From an uncultured Roseburia sp. (GTDB lineage: Bacteria > Bacillota > Clostridia > Lachnospirales > Lachnospiraceae), in the NCBI GenBank assembly GCA_947383215.1, contig CANDCP010000007.1, positions 1 to 64,000 on the forward strand: a stretch of 64,000 nt of DNA, given 5' to 3'. A program made the position numbers and the translations under genes. How positions within the stretch are numbered: position 1 is the first letter of the stretch; each line of letters starts with the position of its first letter. The notes under the pieces were generated by a model. That model saw nothing but the letters and a program-made list of their open reading frames with translations, was not told the origin of the DNA and did no database searches. Of this stretch, positions 53,099 to 62,092 are shown one piece after another.

Positions 53099-54562
53099 CT
53101 AATCAACAACATAGTCATGCTTTACCCTCAGGGTTGCAAACGCATTGTTATAGTAAATATACGCTCTGTCAATAATCTTTTGGCTGCGGTTATCATAGAT
53201 GAAAACATTCACGCCGCCATTGTTAATTCTCTGCTCCCTGTCGTCAAAAAGCAACTGCGTCACACCTTCATTCGTCACGGAAAATCCCAATCCGTTCCGG
53301 AACGCCCCCTCATATAACACACTGTTATTTGCCGTCTGCTGGTACTGACAGACGCCGCCGCTTATATGCCAGACAAACCGGTTTCCCTCTAACGTGCGAT
53401 AATCCTGCGTAATCCCGTATTCCGACAACGCAAGCTGCATCTCGTGCGTCCAATACGGTATCAGGTTGCTGCTGCCGCTGATAATCACATCATAATTTTC
53501 ATTCTTCAGATAGGTAAAGTAATTGGCCACATCCCCGTTCGAAATCATATAGCTTTCCCGAAGCTTATCGTGGTACTGATCTAAATACTCCTCGCTGATC
53601 AGCCCTTCTTTTCTGCGATCCTTCATCTCATAATGTTCCACAAGATATTTCGCGATATAGCCGCTCATTTTCGCCGCGCCTCTGATATTTAAATGATCCA
53701 TATCCTTCATATCCGCAGTCATATCAAAACGAATCGCCCTGAGCAGTTCTCCGGTGTTAAAATCGAGGAACGGAAGATTCGCCTCGGCGGCAAGCGCGCT
53801 TGCGCCCTCATGCTTCGTCAGATTCCAGTTTGCCTTAGGCGTTTTAATCAGCAGAACGTCGATGCCTTCCTCCTCGCACAATGTCAGTATCTTCTTAAAA
53901 TATTCCAGCTCGTAATCCACCATCTGACTGTCGCTCGGATTATCGCCGTCAATACATATCCGGTTATAATTCTGCGGCTCCAGCCCGGTGAACAGCACGC
54001 CGCCGCGATATTGGATCTTATTCTCCTCTTTCCGGGAAAAATCTTCTTTTTCAAGCTCTTTCCAGCGCGTATGGTATTTCATAATGTTGAAAATATATGT
54101 CCACGAAGACTGCGCGTTTTTGAGAGAACGCTGCGCGAGAATCATCTCCATCTTGTTTTTTGAAAACCGCATATTATCCATCGCCTTACGCATACTGGCC
54201 GCGTCCTCACGCACATAAAGCATACTTACGTCGAGCACGAGCGTGGAAATATCCTGTCTCCTTAAGCATTCCTTTAGCCAATAATAGGAGCAGAACAAGT
54301 TCTGATTGGAGGTTCCAAGCGCATACGCCGAAATTCCGTAGTCCTCATACATTTCGATCGGACAGGCGCCCGCCACTACCTGGCTGCTCCCTATAATCGC
54401 TACGTCAATCGTATTTTTCTCGATTGCATAAAATTCCCGCATTACATCCGTCTCACAGTTATGGTCTCTCCACTTCGCGACAAGAACTCCGCTTACCCAT
54501 TGAAACAGCAATACGAATACCAGGACAAATATGATTGTTTTTATTATCTGTGCTTTTTTCAT
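53099..54562 (-). CDS. DltD-like SGNH protein with ILEI/FAM3-like C-terminal domain
   Basis: This 487-residue membrane-anchored protein has one helix at about 7-27 and an outer SGNH domain. The nucleophile is in AIIGSSQVV and the Asp-His pair in KDMDHLNIRG. The C-terminal 170 residues (from YFTYLKNENYDVI) end with GGVNVFIYDNRSQKIIDRAY, a pattern that resembles the ILEI/FAM3 domain. A related end occurs in the partial gene at the right edge. With the MBOAT encoded next, it should pass an acyl group to a surface polymer, as AlgJ/DltD-type proteins do. Confidence 0.85.
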   Translation of the reverse strand: MKKAQIIKTIIFVLVFVLLFQWVSGVLVAKWRDHNCETDVMREFYAIEKNTIDVAIIGSSQVVAGACPIEMYEDYGISAYALGTSNQNLFCSYYWLKECLRRQDISTLVLDVSMLYVREDAASMRKAMDNMRFSKNKMEMILAQRSLKNAQSSWTYIFNIMKYHTRWKELEKEDFSRKEENKIQYRGGVLFTGLEPQNYNRICIDGDNPSDSQMVDYELEYFKKILTLCEEEGIDVLLIKTPKANWNLTKHEGASALAAEANLPFLDFNTGELLRAIRFDMTADMKDMDHLNIRGAAKMSGYIAKYLVEHYEMKDRRKEGLISEEYLDQYHDKLRESYMISNGDVANYFTYLKNENYDVIISGSSNLIPYWTHEMQLALSEYGITQDYRTLEGNRFVWHISGGVCQYQQTANNSVLYEGAFRNGLGFSVTNEGVTQLLFDDREQRINNGGVNVFIYDNRSQKIIDRAYIYYNNAFATLRVKHDYVVD

Positions 54563-54590
54563 AATTTTACTCCATTCATCTGCCTGTAAT

Positions 54591-56729
54591 TTATATCTTT
54601 ATTTTTACTTTTACCGACTTCACTCCATAGAATGTTTTTCCGTCTAACTTCTTATATGCTTTTATTCTATAGTAGTAGGTTTTCTTTTTCTTAACTGTTT
54701 TATCCGTATAGCTTTTCTTCGATTTCTTCAATGTTGCAATTTTCTTATAGCCCGAATTCTTTTTGGTGGAACGATAGAGCACATAACCCGTCGCCTTTGA
54801 ATTTTTCTTCCACGTCAGCTTGGCGTATTTCTTGCTGACACGGCTTACCTTAAGCGTCGGGGCCTTTAAGATAACGCCTCTTGTCCTGCCGCTTAGCGGA
54901 CTCGTGCAGTATTCATAATCATTTTTTGCCGTCACTTTATAATAGTATGTCTTATTTACGGCGGCCGTCTTATCCGTATATGAATTTTTTGTGCTTGTAC
55001 CGATCAGCTGATACGTCCCGTTTGCGCTGGTCGCGCGGTACACATCATACCGGCTGGCTCCCGATACAGACTTCCATGAAACCTTAATCTTTCCGACTAA
55101 AGCGTTTTCCGCCGGGTCTCCTGTCGAAGACGCCTCGAGTTCCGTCGGCGTAGCGCAGGTCACATACAGATCATAGGAATCCTTGTCCGAACTCTCGTCT
55201 TTGTTTGTAACCGTCACCACCGTTTTTCCGGACGCTTTCACTGTGACAATCCCGTCGTCGTCAACCGAGGCGACGCTGGTTTTACTGCTGGACCACTTGA
55301 ATTTTTTTGCATTTGTCCGCGGCAGAATGCTGACGGTATCGCCTATGCCCGCCAGATAGTAGCTCCGGCCAAACGATATCGGAATTTTAACCGCGATATT
55401 GCAAAACGCCTGCAATCCGTCTGAGGTTGCTGCCACAATCGCCGTGTTTCCGCCGCCCTTCGCCGTGACAACGCCCGTCGTCTCATCTACGGTCGCGACC
55501 CTGGTATCAAGGCTTTTATAGACAATCGAAGAGGCGCTTGTGATATGGCTTTTGTAGGACGCCGACACGTTCGCCGTCTTCCCTTCCGTAAGCGTAAGAT
55601 TCTTCGGGGTAATCGTCATCGAATCCTCGGTGAGGTCCGCAAGCAGCTTCAGATCTACGCCGGCAAGATTACAGTTTGTCAAAACCGCTTTTTCCGGATC
55701 CGGCGCATCCCCGTATATTCTCTGGTAAAAAGAGCACGCCGCCAGATAATATCCCGCATATGTAGGATGCTTTGAGTCCGGCCCCACCATCTGTATCTGC
55801 GGATACAACAGATTGGCCCGGATCGCGTGCATTCCCGCCGGCACGACCTCAATCCCGAGCTTATTCTCGAGCGTCTTATAGGCCGCCGCGAGGAACAGCT
55901 GAAACTCCGGAACCGTAAGCGCCCTTGACCCTCCGTCCAGCTTAATCACACTGCCGTTGCTGTACCCCTGCGTCATATACAGCAGCGGCTTAGCCTTAGG
56001 CTGATAAAGCTCCACAAACTGCAGAAGCTTTTCCACCGCCGGGTACGTGGAAGATTCAAAATACGTCATTGGAGCCGTGCTGTGCTCCTGAAATATAATA
56101 TAATCCCACTCGCTGTTTACCAAAAGCGTAATCAGCTCCTTGTGATACGACATATAAGCGTCGTTCATCCCCGCGTAATAGCGAAGCCTTGCCGATCCGT
56201 GCGCCAGCGTCGTAACTTCCAGGTTCTTTCCCTCGCCCAGAGCCAGCTCCTCCAACGGCTTTTCCACCGTGTATGTGATTCCGCCTGTCGTATAACGCGA
56301 AAAACTGTTCCCGACAATCAGCACCCGCGTCGCCTCCTGCGGCTTCGTCTCCTCTCCGGGCGGCGTCTCCGTATCCTTGGGCGGTTCCGTCTCTGTCGGC
56401 ATCTCGGTCTCTGTCGGCAGTTCGCTCTGTGCCGACGCCTCAATTTTGGTTTCCGGCGTTTTCTCCGTTACCGACTCCGTTTCGGCTTCCGGCTCTCTCT
56501 CAATCTCCGTCTCCGTTTCGGTTTCCGGCTCCCTCTCAGTCTCCGTCTCCGTTTCGTTCTCTGTTTCAGCCTCCGGCTCCGCCTTCCAACCGGTACGCTC
56601 CGTATTGTCAGACGAAACCCGCAACTCATCGGTCCGTTCCTCCATAACCTCCCCGGCGAATGCCACCGCGTTCTCCATGCCTCCCAATACAAGCAGCAGA
56701 GAAAGCATGATACAGATTATTCTCTTCAT
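54591..56729 (-). CDS. Secreted SGNH hydrolase (DUF4886-like) with Ig-like and Fn3-like domains
   Basis: This 712-residue secreted protein has a signal peptide, then about 120 residues rich in Glu and Thr. The SGNH domain (about 135-345) has VLIVGNSFSRYT (nucleophile), YIIFQEHST and SKHPTYAGYYLAA (Asp-His-like end). Two bacterial Ig-like (Big_2) segments (ITPKNLTLTEGKTANV) and two Fn3-like repeats of the Y-x-VYRATSANGTY / LYRSTKKNSGY type follow. It lies between the two MBOAT/SGNH pairs. It could remove acyl groups or be another acyl carrier, but there is no membrane anchor. Confidence 0.85.
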   Translation of the reverse strand: MKRIICIMLSLLLVLGGMENAVAFAGEVMEERTDELRVSSDNTERTGWKAEPEAETENETETETEREPETETETEIEREPEAETESVTEKTPETKIEASAQSELPTETEMPTETEPPKDTETPPGEETKPQEATRVLIVGNSFSRYTTGGITYTVEKPLEELALGEGKNLEVTTLAHGSARLRYYAGMNDAYMSYHKELITLLVNSEWDYIIFQEHSTAPMTYFESSTYPAVEKLLQFVELYQPKAKPLLYMTQGYSNGSVIKLDGGSRALTVPEFQLFLAAAYKTLENKLGIEVVPAGMHAIRANLLYPQIQMVGPDSKHPTYAGYYLAACSFYQRIYGDAPDPEKAVLTNCNLAGVDLKLLADLTEDSMTITPKNLTLTEGKTANVSASYKSHITSASSIVYKSLDTRVATVDETTGVVTAKGGGNTAIVAATSDGLQAFCNIAVKIPISFGRSYYLAGIGDTVSILPRTNAKKFKWSSSKTSVASVDDDGIVTVKASGKTVVTVTNKDESSDKDSYDLYVTCATPTELEASSTGDPAENALVGKIKVSWKSVSGASRYDVYRATSANGTYQLIGTSTKNSYTDKTAAVNKTYYYKVTAKNDYEYCTSPLSGRTRGVILKAPTLKVSRVSKKYAKLTWKKNSKATGYVLYRSTKKNSGYKKIATLKKSKKSYTDKTVKKKKTYYYRIKAYKKLDGKTFYGVKSVKVKIKI

Positions 56730-56745
56730 AGTACCCTTCCTAATA

Positions 56746-57777
56746 TTAATAAATAAAATACTTTTCGATTTGTTTCATATACGCGTCCGCCCGCTCGTCC
56801 CAGGACGCATACGCGCTCTCTCCCCTGTGATCCTTTAACGAATATTTATCAACCAGATACTTTCCGTAAACTTTAGAAAATTTATATGACCCGTTCACGT
56901 TGGTATGATTTCTGTCCTGAAAATCGACAGGCACATTGAAATCGAAGCTCTCGTACAGATCGGCGTCATTGTAATTCAGAAAGTCAAATCCGTATTCCTC
57001 TACAATATCGCCCACATAATTAATCATCCCAAGCTTCTTTTGCCCCCTGAGCATCGGAACCGCAAGAAACTGAACCTCCGCTTCCTGGCCCTTACACCAC
57101 TCCAGCAACTCGCGAAGAACCCTTTCATTCTTTTTGCCGATCTTCACCCGCTCATCCGTCGCGTTGTGCGCCCTGTCCTCAATGGTCGACGTCAAAAACT
57201 CTTCCATATAGCAGGAGTTGAGATAAGAGGGATAAGTCTGTTCAAAATCCGACTGATTGATCTCCTTCCACCTCGAATGGAATTGAATGATCGGCAGATA
57301 AAACTGGAACCTGTCCATTCCTTCTACATCGGCGTAATCGCAAAAACTGTCTACCGTGTCTATATAATTTTTGGACAGCCTCATATTGTTGAGCATCATA
57401 TATATCTTATTGTTTTTCACGTCGTCTTTGCCGGCAAACGCCGTGGCATCAAAGACGAAAAGCTTCGGACTCTGCGTTTTGCCTGCCTCAATCGCCATAT
57501 TTTTCATCACGCTGCCCGGCATATCTGAAGTCGACAGCGCCAATGTCGAAAGTCCGTATTCCTTCCAGCCAAAAGCGCTCTGCCAGTACCGGTAAATATG
57601 GCTGTTTCCAATAATCACCGCGTCTACGGTATCCTTCGGCTCATCATAATACCCCTCAAACATCATCTCGGCATGTTCTGAAAATTTATTGGAAACACCA
57701 AAGACATTCTGCACCGCCAAAAAAAGCACGCAGGTCATGATAAGGAACACTGTGGTTCCCAATATATCTTTTTTCAT
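56746..57777 (-). CDS. DltD-like SGNH protein
   Basis: This 343-residue protein has one N-terminal helix (about 7-26) and an outer SGNH domain. The nucleophile is in AVIIGNSHIYRYW, and the Asp-His pair is in FQDRNHTNVNG near the C-terminus. It has no ILEI-like tail. It lies 22 bases after its MBOAT partner gene and shares its overall length and layout with DltD. It probably delivers the acyl group taken by that MBOAT to the polymer. Confidence 0.88.
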   Translation of the reverse strand: MKKDILGTTVFLIMTCVLFLAVQNVFGVSNKFSEHAEMMFEGYYDEPKDTVDAVIIGNSHIYRYWQSAFGWKEYGLSTLALSTSDMPGSVMKNMAIEAGKTQSPKLFVFDATAFAGKDDVKNNKIYMMLNNMRLSKNYIDTVDSFCDYADVEGMDRFQFYLPIIQFHSRWKEINQSDFEQTYPSYLNSCYMEEFLTSTIEDRAHNATDERVKIGKKNERVLRELLEWCKGQEAEVQFLAVPMLRGQKKLGMINYVGDIVEEYGFDFLNYNDADLYESFDFNVPVDFQDRNHTNVNGSYKFSKVYGKYLVDKYSLKDHRGESAYASWDERADAYMKQIEKYFIY

Positions 57778-57798
57778 AGTATCCTCCGTATCTCTATC

Positions 57799-59397
57799 TT
57801 AAAACTGCTGATATATAAATGAACTGCTGTCATAAGAAGGACCATACATACCAAAAATGATTACCATAAAAAACGCAAGCCAGTAGACAAGCCAGCGGAA
57901 CACAAAGCCCTGCGACGCGATACTCTCTCTGATCCTAACGCCCCTCTCATGCGCGATGTCAACCAGCAAAAGAACAAGTATCATCGCAATCAAAACCGCC
58001 ATATCCTTCCAGTCGAGGCCAAGCGTAAGCAGCGTATCGTCAAACAATACCCACGGATTATATTTGGTAAATGAATTCTTTATCATGGAGAACGCCGTCA
58101 TGCAGCTGTCCGCCCTCGAAAAAAATCTTCCGACAGAACACAAAAAGAACGTCCTCGCCATCTGAAACAGTTTCCAGCTATATGATTCGGCGTCAATACG
58201 GAAAACCGAAATTCCCTTCGCGTATACCGGCGCCAGCAGAATGCCAGACGTGATAATTACTCCGTTCCAGATTCCGTAGGCGACATACTTCCAACTCGAT
58301 CCGTGCCAAAAGCCGACCAGCAGATACACGATAAACATTGCGAGGAACGAAGGCAGCTTTTTCCCGATATAGTTACCGAAAATCTTTCTGACACGCTTCC
58401 CCATATTTCCAAAAGCCTTCGACAAAGACAACGGATAAAAAATATAATCCCGCATCCACGCCCCCAGCGTAATATGCCATCTCCGCCAGAATTCTTCAAT
58501 CGACTTCGCAAAATACGGCTGCTTAAAGTTCAGTTCCAGCTCAATTCCCAGAATCTGTGAAACGCCTCTCGCAATATCCATCCCCGCCGCAAAATCCGCA
58601 TACACCTGAAGACCGTACCCCATCGCCCCGATCAACAGAACAAAGCCCTGATACTGCGTGTGATGGTCAAAAATCTGATCGACCAGAATCCCAAGACGGT
58701 CCGCCAGGATCAGCTTTTTCATAAATCCCCATAAAATGAGCTGGCAGCCGTACTTCACACGTTTAAAATCGAACGAATGCCCTTCGTAGAGCTGCGCGGC
58801 AAGTTTGTCATGTCTTGCAATCGGCCCCTGCACAATCTGCGGAAAAAACGACATGAACAGCGCAAAATGGAAAAACTTCCGATCCGCCTCGTACTTTCCG
58901 CGGTAGATATCGACCATGTAGGCGATAGCCTGCAGCGTATAAAATGAAATTCCGAGCGGAAGAATCAGGCTTAAATACCGCGGCTCGGCGTCTATATTCG
59001 CCGCCCTTAGAATCGAACAGATATTTTCCGCAAAAAAATTATAATACTTAAAAAAAAGCAGCACTCCCAAATCAAGCAAAATACCGACTGCCAGAACACG
59101 CCGCTTAGACCGCGTCACCTTGAGCTTATAAGCCTTTTTTTCCGCGGAAGACAACTCTCCTTTCCGCTCTTTTAAATACGCGGAAGCCCGTTTACTTTTT
59201 CTGTCGATAACGATTCCCACCAGAAAAGTGACGACCGACATGCCAAGAATCACGGCAAAGAGGTAACGGCTGTTTAACCAGTAAAAAATGTAACTGGCGC
59301 CAAGCAGAACACCCCAACGCCATTTCTTCGGCGTCAGAAAGTAAATGATACACACAAGCGCCACAAACAAGAGGAATACCGCTGATACAAATTTCAT
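57799..59397 (-). CDS. DltB-like MBOAT acyltransferase, first
   Basis: This 532-residue polytopic protein has the MBOAT motifs EFWRRWHITLGAWMRDYIFY and GFWHGSSWKYVAYG (catalytic His). It is about 40% identical by eye to the second MBOAT in conserved helices, so the two are paralogues. It ends in FIYQQF, close to the FIYFQF-type C-terminal tyrosine motif of MBOATs working with SGNH partners. It follows the second carrier protein gene by 15 bases, as in dltC-dltB arrangements. Confidence 0.93.
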   Translation of the reverse strand: MKFVSAVFLLFVALVCIIYFLTPKKWRWGVLLGASYIFYWLNSRYLFAVILGMSVVTFLVGIVIDRKSKRASAYLKERKGELSSAEKKAYKLKVTRSKRRVLAVGILLDLGVLLFFKYYNFFAENICSILRAANIDAEPRYLSLILPLGISFYTLQAIAYMVDIYRGKYEADRKFFHFALFMSFFPQIVQGPIARHDKLAAQLYEGHSFDFKRVKYGCQLILWGFMKKLILADRLGILVDQIFDHHTQYQGFVLLIGAMGYGLQVYADFAAGMDIARGVSQILGIELELNFKQPYFAKSIEEFWRRWHITLGAWMRDYIFYPLSLSKAFGNMGKRVRKIFGNYIGKKLPSFLAMFIVYLLVGFWHGSSWKYVAYGIWNGVIITSGILLAPVYAKGISVFRIDAESYSWKLFQMARTFFLCSVGRFFSRADSCMTAFSMIKNSFTKYNPWVLFDDTLLTLGLDWKDMAVLIAMILVLLLVDIAHERGVRIRESIASQGFVFRWLVYWLAFFMVIIFGMYGPSYDSSSFIYQQF

Positions 59398-59412
59398 TTC
59401 CTGACTCCCTTA

Positions 59413-59646
59413 TTATTCTTCTTCCTGTAACTTTTTAATCAAATCCATCATCGCCTCCGGGGAATTAAAGTTCTCCGGCAATAATTCCTCCACGGAAATC
59501 TCCACGTCAAACGCCTCGTTTATCTCTCCCACGATTGCAATAATATCAAAAGAATCCAGCACGGCGTCGTCGATCAGCTTCTGATTTCCGTTTCTGAAAT
59601 CGACGTCCGCTCTTACTTCCTCTAAAATCTCATATAATTTCTCCAT
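59413..59646 (-). CDS. Acyl carrier protein, second (DltC-like)
   Basis: This 77-residue carrier protein has the phosphopantetheine serine in VLDSFDIIAIVGE and the acidic helix typical of ACP/DltC. It overlaps the formyltransferase gene by 17 bases. It is closest to the DltA-like adenylating enzyme and the formyltransferase, so it probably carries the aminoacyl or formyl-aminoacyl group. Confidence 0.92.
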   Translation of the reverse strand: MEKLYEILEEVRADVDFRNGNQKLIDDAVLDSFDIIAIVGEINEAFDVEISVEELLPENFNSPEAMMDLIKKLQEEE

Positions 59647-60508
59647 CTTCCTTTGTCTCCAATCTTTTTAATTTGTTTAATATAATAATCATTCCGTCTT
59701 TTACAATCCGCAATGTATTATTCTCGCTTATCATCTCTGTACCGGTCTCATCCCCGCGGCCAGCGCCGTCGATTTTATAAGATTTCCATGTATAGAGCCC
59801 ATCCCGCAGTTCCACCTTCGGATTTCCCATCACATTCAAAATTCCGTAGTCCATCGCGCGCAAAAACCTGCTGATCTTTGCCGCAGGCCATGACAAATCC
59901 AGCCGTCCGCCGTTTGGAATATCTTTTGAAAGATGCAAAACGCTTTCCCCGTCTGCCTCCTGTTTCCTTGGCGTTACATTTTCAAACCCCTTCAAAAGAA
60001 GCTCGCGAAACCCTTCCAGGGCAGCTTGATTCAGCTGCGTCAAAAGCCTCAGCGACGTGGTCTTCTCTGTAATCGGAACCTCCTTTTGCAGGTAAATATC
60101 GCCCGTATCCACGCCGGCGTTCACCCTGTGCCAGGTAATGCCCGCCTTTGTATCTCCCTCATAAATTGCCCAGGCTTCCGCATTTCTGCCCCGATGGCGC
60201 GGCAACAGCGCATGGTGAAGGTTCATCACAAAAAGATTCTCCTTCTCCACCACTTCTTTCAAAAGGATATACGGATTCATAACGGACAGCGCCAGCGCGC
60301 GGCCATCCTCCGCCTCAAGCGCGCGCATCAGCTCCCTGCGGTCTGTCATCCTCTTATATACAATCCTCTCGTCGCGCTTTTTCGCCATCCCGTTTTCGTT
60401 GCATTCAAATATCTCAATGTTCCCCAATTGAGGGCAGTCAGCTGCGATATCCGCAATCTGATATAACAGATTCGTCCCCCCTACGATAATCGTCTTATCA
60501 AATCTCAT
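59630..60508 (-). CDS. N-formyltransferase, NRPS-associated type
   Basis: This 292-residue enzyme uses 10-formyl-tetrahydrofolate. The catalytic Asn, His and Asp are visible in MNLHHALLPRHRG and NAGVDTGDIYLQ. The C-terminal part (FLRAMDYGILNVMGNPKV) resembles the FGPYPNPLG region of formyl domains that act with adenylation-carrier modules, as in LgrA of linear gramicidin. It is not MTF, because the context is a carrier-protein operon. I infer it formylates the amino group of an aminoacyl-carrier thioester. An amino-sugar formyltransferase is the main alternative. Confidence 0.85.
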   Translation of the reverse strand: MRFDKTIIVGGTNLLYQIADIAADCPQLGNIEIFECNENGMAKKRDERIVYKRMTDRRELMRALEAEDGRALALSVMNPYILLKEVVEKENLFVMNLHHALLPRHRGRNAEAWAIYEGDTKAGITWHRVNAGVDTGDIYLQKEVPITEKTTSLRLLTQLNQAALEGFRELLLKGFENVTPRKQEADGESVLHLSKDIPNGGRLDLSWPAAKISRFLRAMDYGILNVMGNPKVELRDGLYTWKSYKIDGAGRGDETGTEMISENNTLRIVKDGMIIILNKLKRLETKEDGEII

Positions 60509-60517
60509 CTCTTTCCC

Positions 60518-62032
60518 CTACAATTCTTCTTTCAGTTTCACCCTGTCAATCTTAGCGTTCTTATTCATCGGAAGCTTTTCATAATGACGGAAAACATTCG
60601 GCCACATATACTTTGGCAGCACTCTGCCAAGCCCGGCCACAATCTCTTTTTTGCAATCCTCCCCCGCCTGATAAAACAGGACGATTTTCTTATTTTTATC
60701 GTCATACAGACATACCGCCGCCTCAATAAACGGCAGCGCGTTCACCGCAACCTCAATTTCCCCAAGCTCTATCCTGTGCCCCATATGCTTAATCTGAAAA
60801 TCTCTCCTCGACAAAAAAATCAAGTCGTCATTTTCATCATATCTGGCCAGATCCCCGGTACAGTAAATCCGTTCCGGATACGAGGAATTGAGCGGATTCT
60901 GTATAAACGCCTCTCTTGTTTTTTCCTCATTATTGTAATAACCGAGCGCCAGCGAGCTGCCGCTCACACAGATCTCGCCGATGCCGCCTTCTTCTGCCAA
61001 ACCTTTCCTCTCGCAGTCTAAGAGCAATATCCCGGTATTCAAAAACTTTTTCCCGATCGGCAGGACCTCGTTATCGTCAAACTCGCGGTCAACCTTATAA
61101 AAAGTACAGTTGCAGGTAATCTCTGTCGGCCCGTAAAGATTGACGTACATAATATCCGACAGATACTGCCGCCAGTAGTTTAATACTTTATTCGGCATGA
61201 CTTCCCCGGAAAACATAACCCGCTTTAAATACTGCGGAACGGAATTTTTAAACGATTTAAAATTCGCGACGATCACAAGCGCCGACGTCGCCCAGATTAC
61301 CGTATTAATCTTTTTCTCATTCAGAAAATCAATCAGCTTTGCGGGCGTCACAAACAGCTTCTTCGGCACAATATACATTGTCGCGCCGTTCTTTATGGTG
61401 GAGTAGATATCTTTCACCGACACGTCGAAATCAAACGGGGCCTGGTTTCCAAAGATACAGCTCTCGTCAAACCCAAACTCCTCCTTGAAATTGTCAACCA
61501 GGTCTATCACGGAGCGGTGCGCAACCAGCACGCCCTTGGGAACGCCGGTAGAACCCGAAGTAAAAATCGCGTACAGGGGATCCGTATCCAGCGCCTGCCC
61601 GCGCACCCGCGAAAGATACGCTTCATCCTCCTGCGCTGACAGAAGCTCCTTATAGTCAAATTTTAAGACGTCCGTCTCTATCTCCTTTGCGCAGGCCCCG
61701 GTCGCGTCGTGGTAGATGATGCCGGCCGGCTCCAGAAGACTTACCATGCTCTCAATACGTTCTCTCGGCAGATCCTTATCGATCGGCACATAAAAGTTGC
61801 CGGTATACGCCACGCCAAAAAAGCTTATGATACTCTGAATATCCTTATCTACAAGAACGACGACCGGTTTTCTCACCTGAGCGCCAATTGCTTTTTGAAG
61901 CCCCGCGGCGATTCGCTTTGCCCTTGTCCAAAGTTCTCGATAAGTGACGCTCTCTTCGGTATCCGCAAACGCGGTTTTTTCGGGATAGTTTAAGGCAGAC
62001 TGCTCTAAATATTCCAGAACGTTTCTTTGCAT
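60518..62032 (-). CDS. DltA-like amino acid adenylating enzyme
   Basis: This 504-residue AMP-forming enzyme has YAIFTSGSTGVPKGV (P loop), the amino-acid-binding core FDFDVSVKDIY, YGPTEITCN, CTGDLARYD and the catalytic Lys in NKNAKIDR. The FDFDVSVKDIY pattern is like DltA FSFDLSV-MDIY, with the Asp that binds a substrate amino group. It should load an amino acid, possibly D-Ala or another small amino acid, onto a carrier protein. The specificity is not readable by eye. It is 9 bases before the formyltransferase gene. Confidence 0.9.
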   Translation of the reverse strand: MQRNVLEYLEQSALNYPEKTAFADTEESVTYRELWTRAKRIAAGLQKAIGAQVRKPVVVLVDKDIQSIISFFGVAYTGNFYVPIDKDLPRERIESMVSLLEPAGIIYHDATGACAKEIETDVLKFDYKELLSAQEDEAYLSRVRGQALDTDPLYAIFTSGSTGVPKGVLVAHRSVIDLVDNFKEEFGFDESCIFGNQAPFDFDVSVKDIYSTIKNGATMYIVPKKLFVTPAKLIDFLNEKKINTVIWATSALVIVANFKSFKNSVPQYLKRVMFSGEVMPNKVLNYWRQYLSDIMYVNLYGPTEITCNCTFYKVDREFDDNEVLPIGKKFLNTGILLLDCERKGLAEEGGIGEICVSGSSLALGYYNNEEKTREAFIQNPLNSSYPERIYCTGDLARYDENDDLIFLSRRDFQIKHMGHRIELGEIEVAVNALPFIEAAVCLYDDKNKKIVLFYQAGEDCKKEIVAGLGRVLPKYMWPNVFRHYEKLPMNKNAKIDRVKLKEEL

Positions 62033-62063
62033 CTTGTCTCCTCCTACATATATGATTACGAAT

Positions 62064-62087
62064 TTGGCAGTGCCTTCACACTGCCAA
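62064..62087. other. Perfect 9-bp hairpin between carrier protein and adenylating enzyme genes
   Basis: TTGGCAGTG (62064-62072) pairs with CACTGCCAA (62079-62087) around a 6-base loop, 5 bases after the ACP stop. On the minus strand no U-tract follows, so it is more likely an mRNA-processing or stability element than a terminator. Confidence 0.6.
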
Positions 62088-62092
62088 TCTTT

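Noticed and set aside
51424..59397. Alginate acetylation system (AlgI/AlgJ)
   Set aside because: MBOAT and SGNH proteins resemble it, but the dedicated ligases and carriers upstream make a Dlt-type acyl source more likely than acetyl-CoA.
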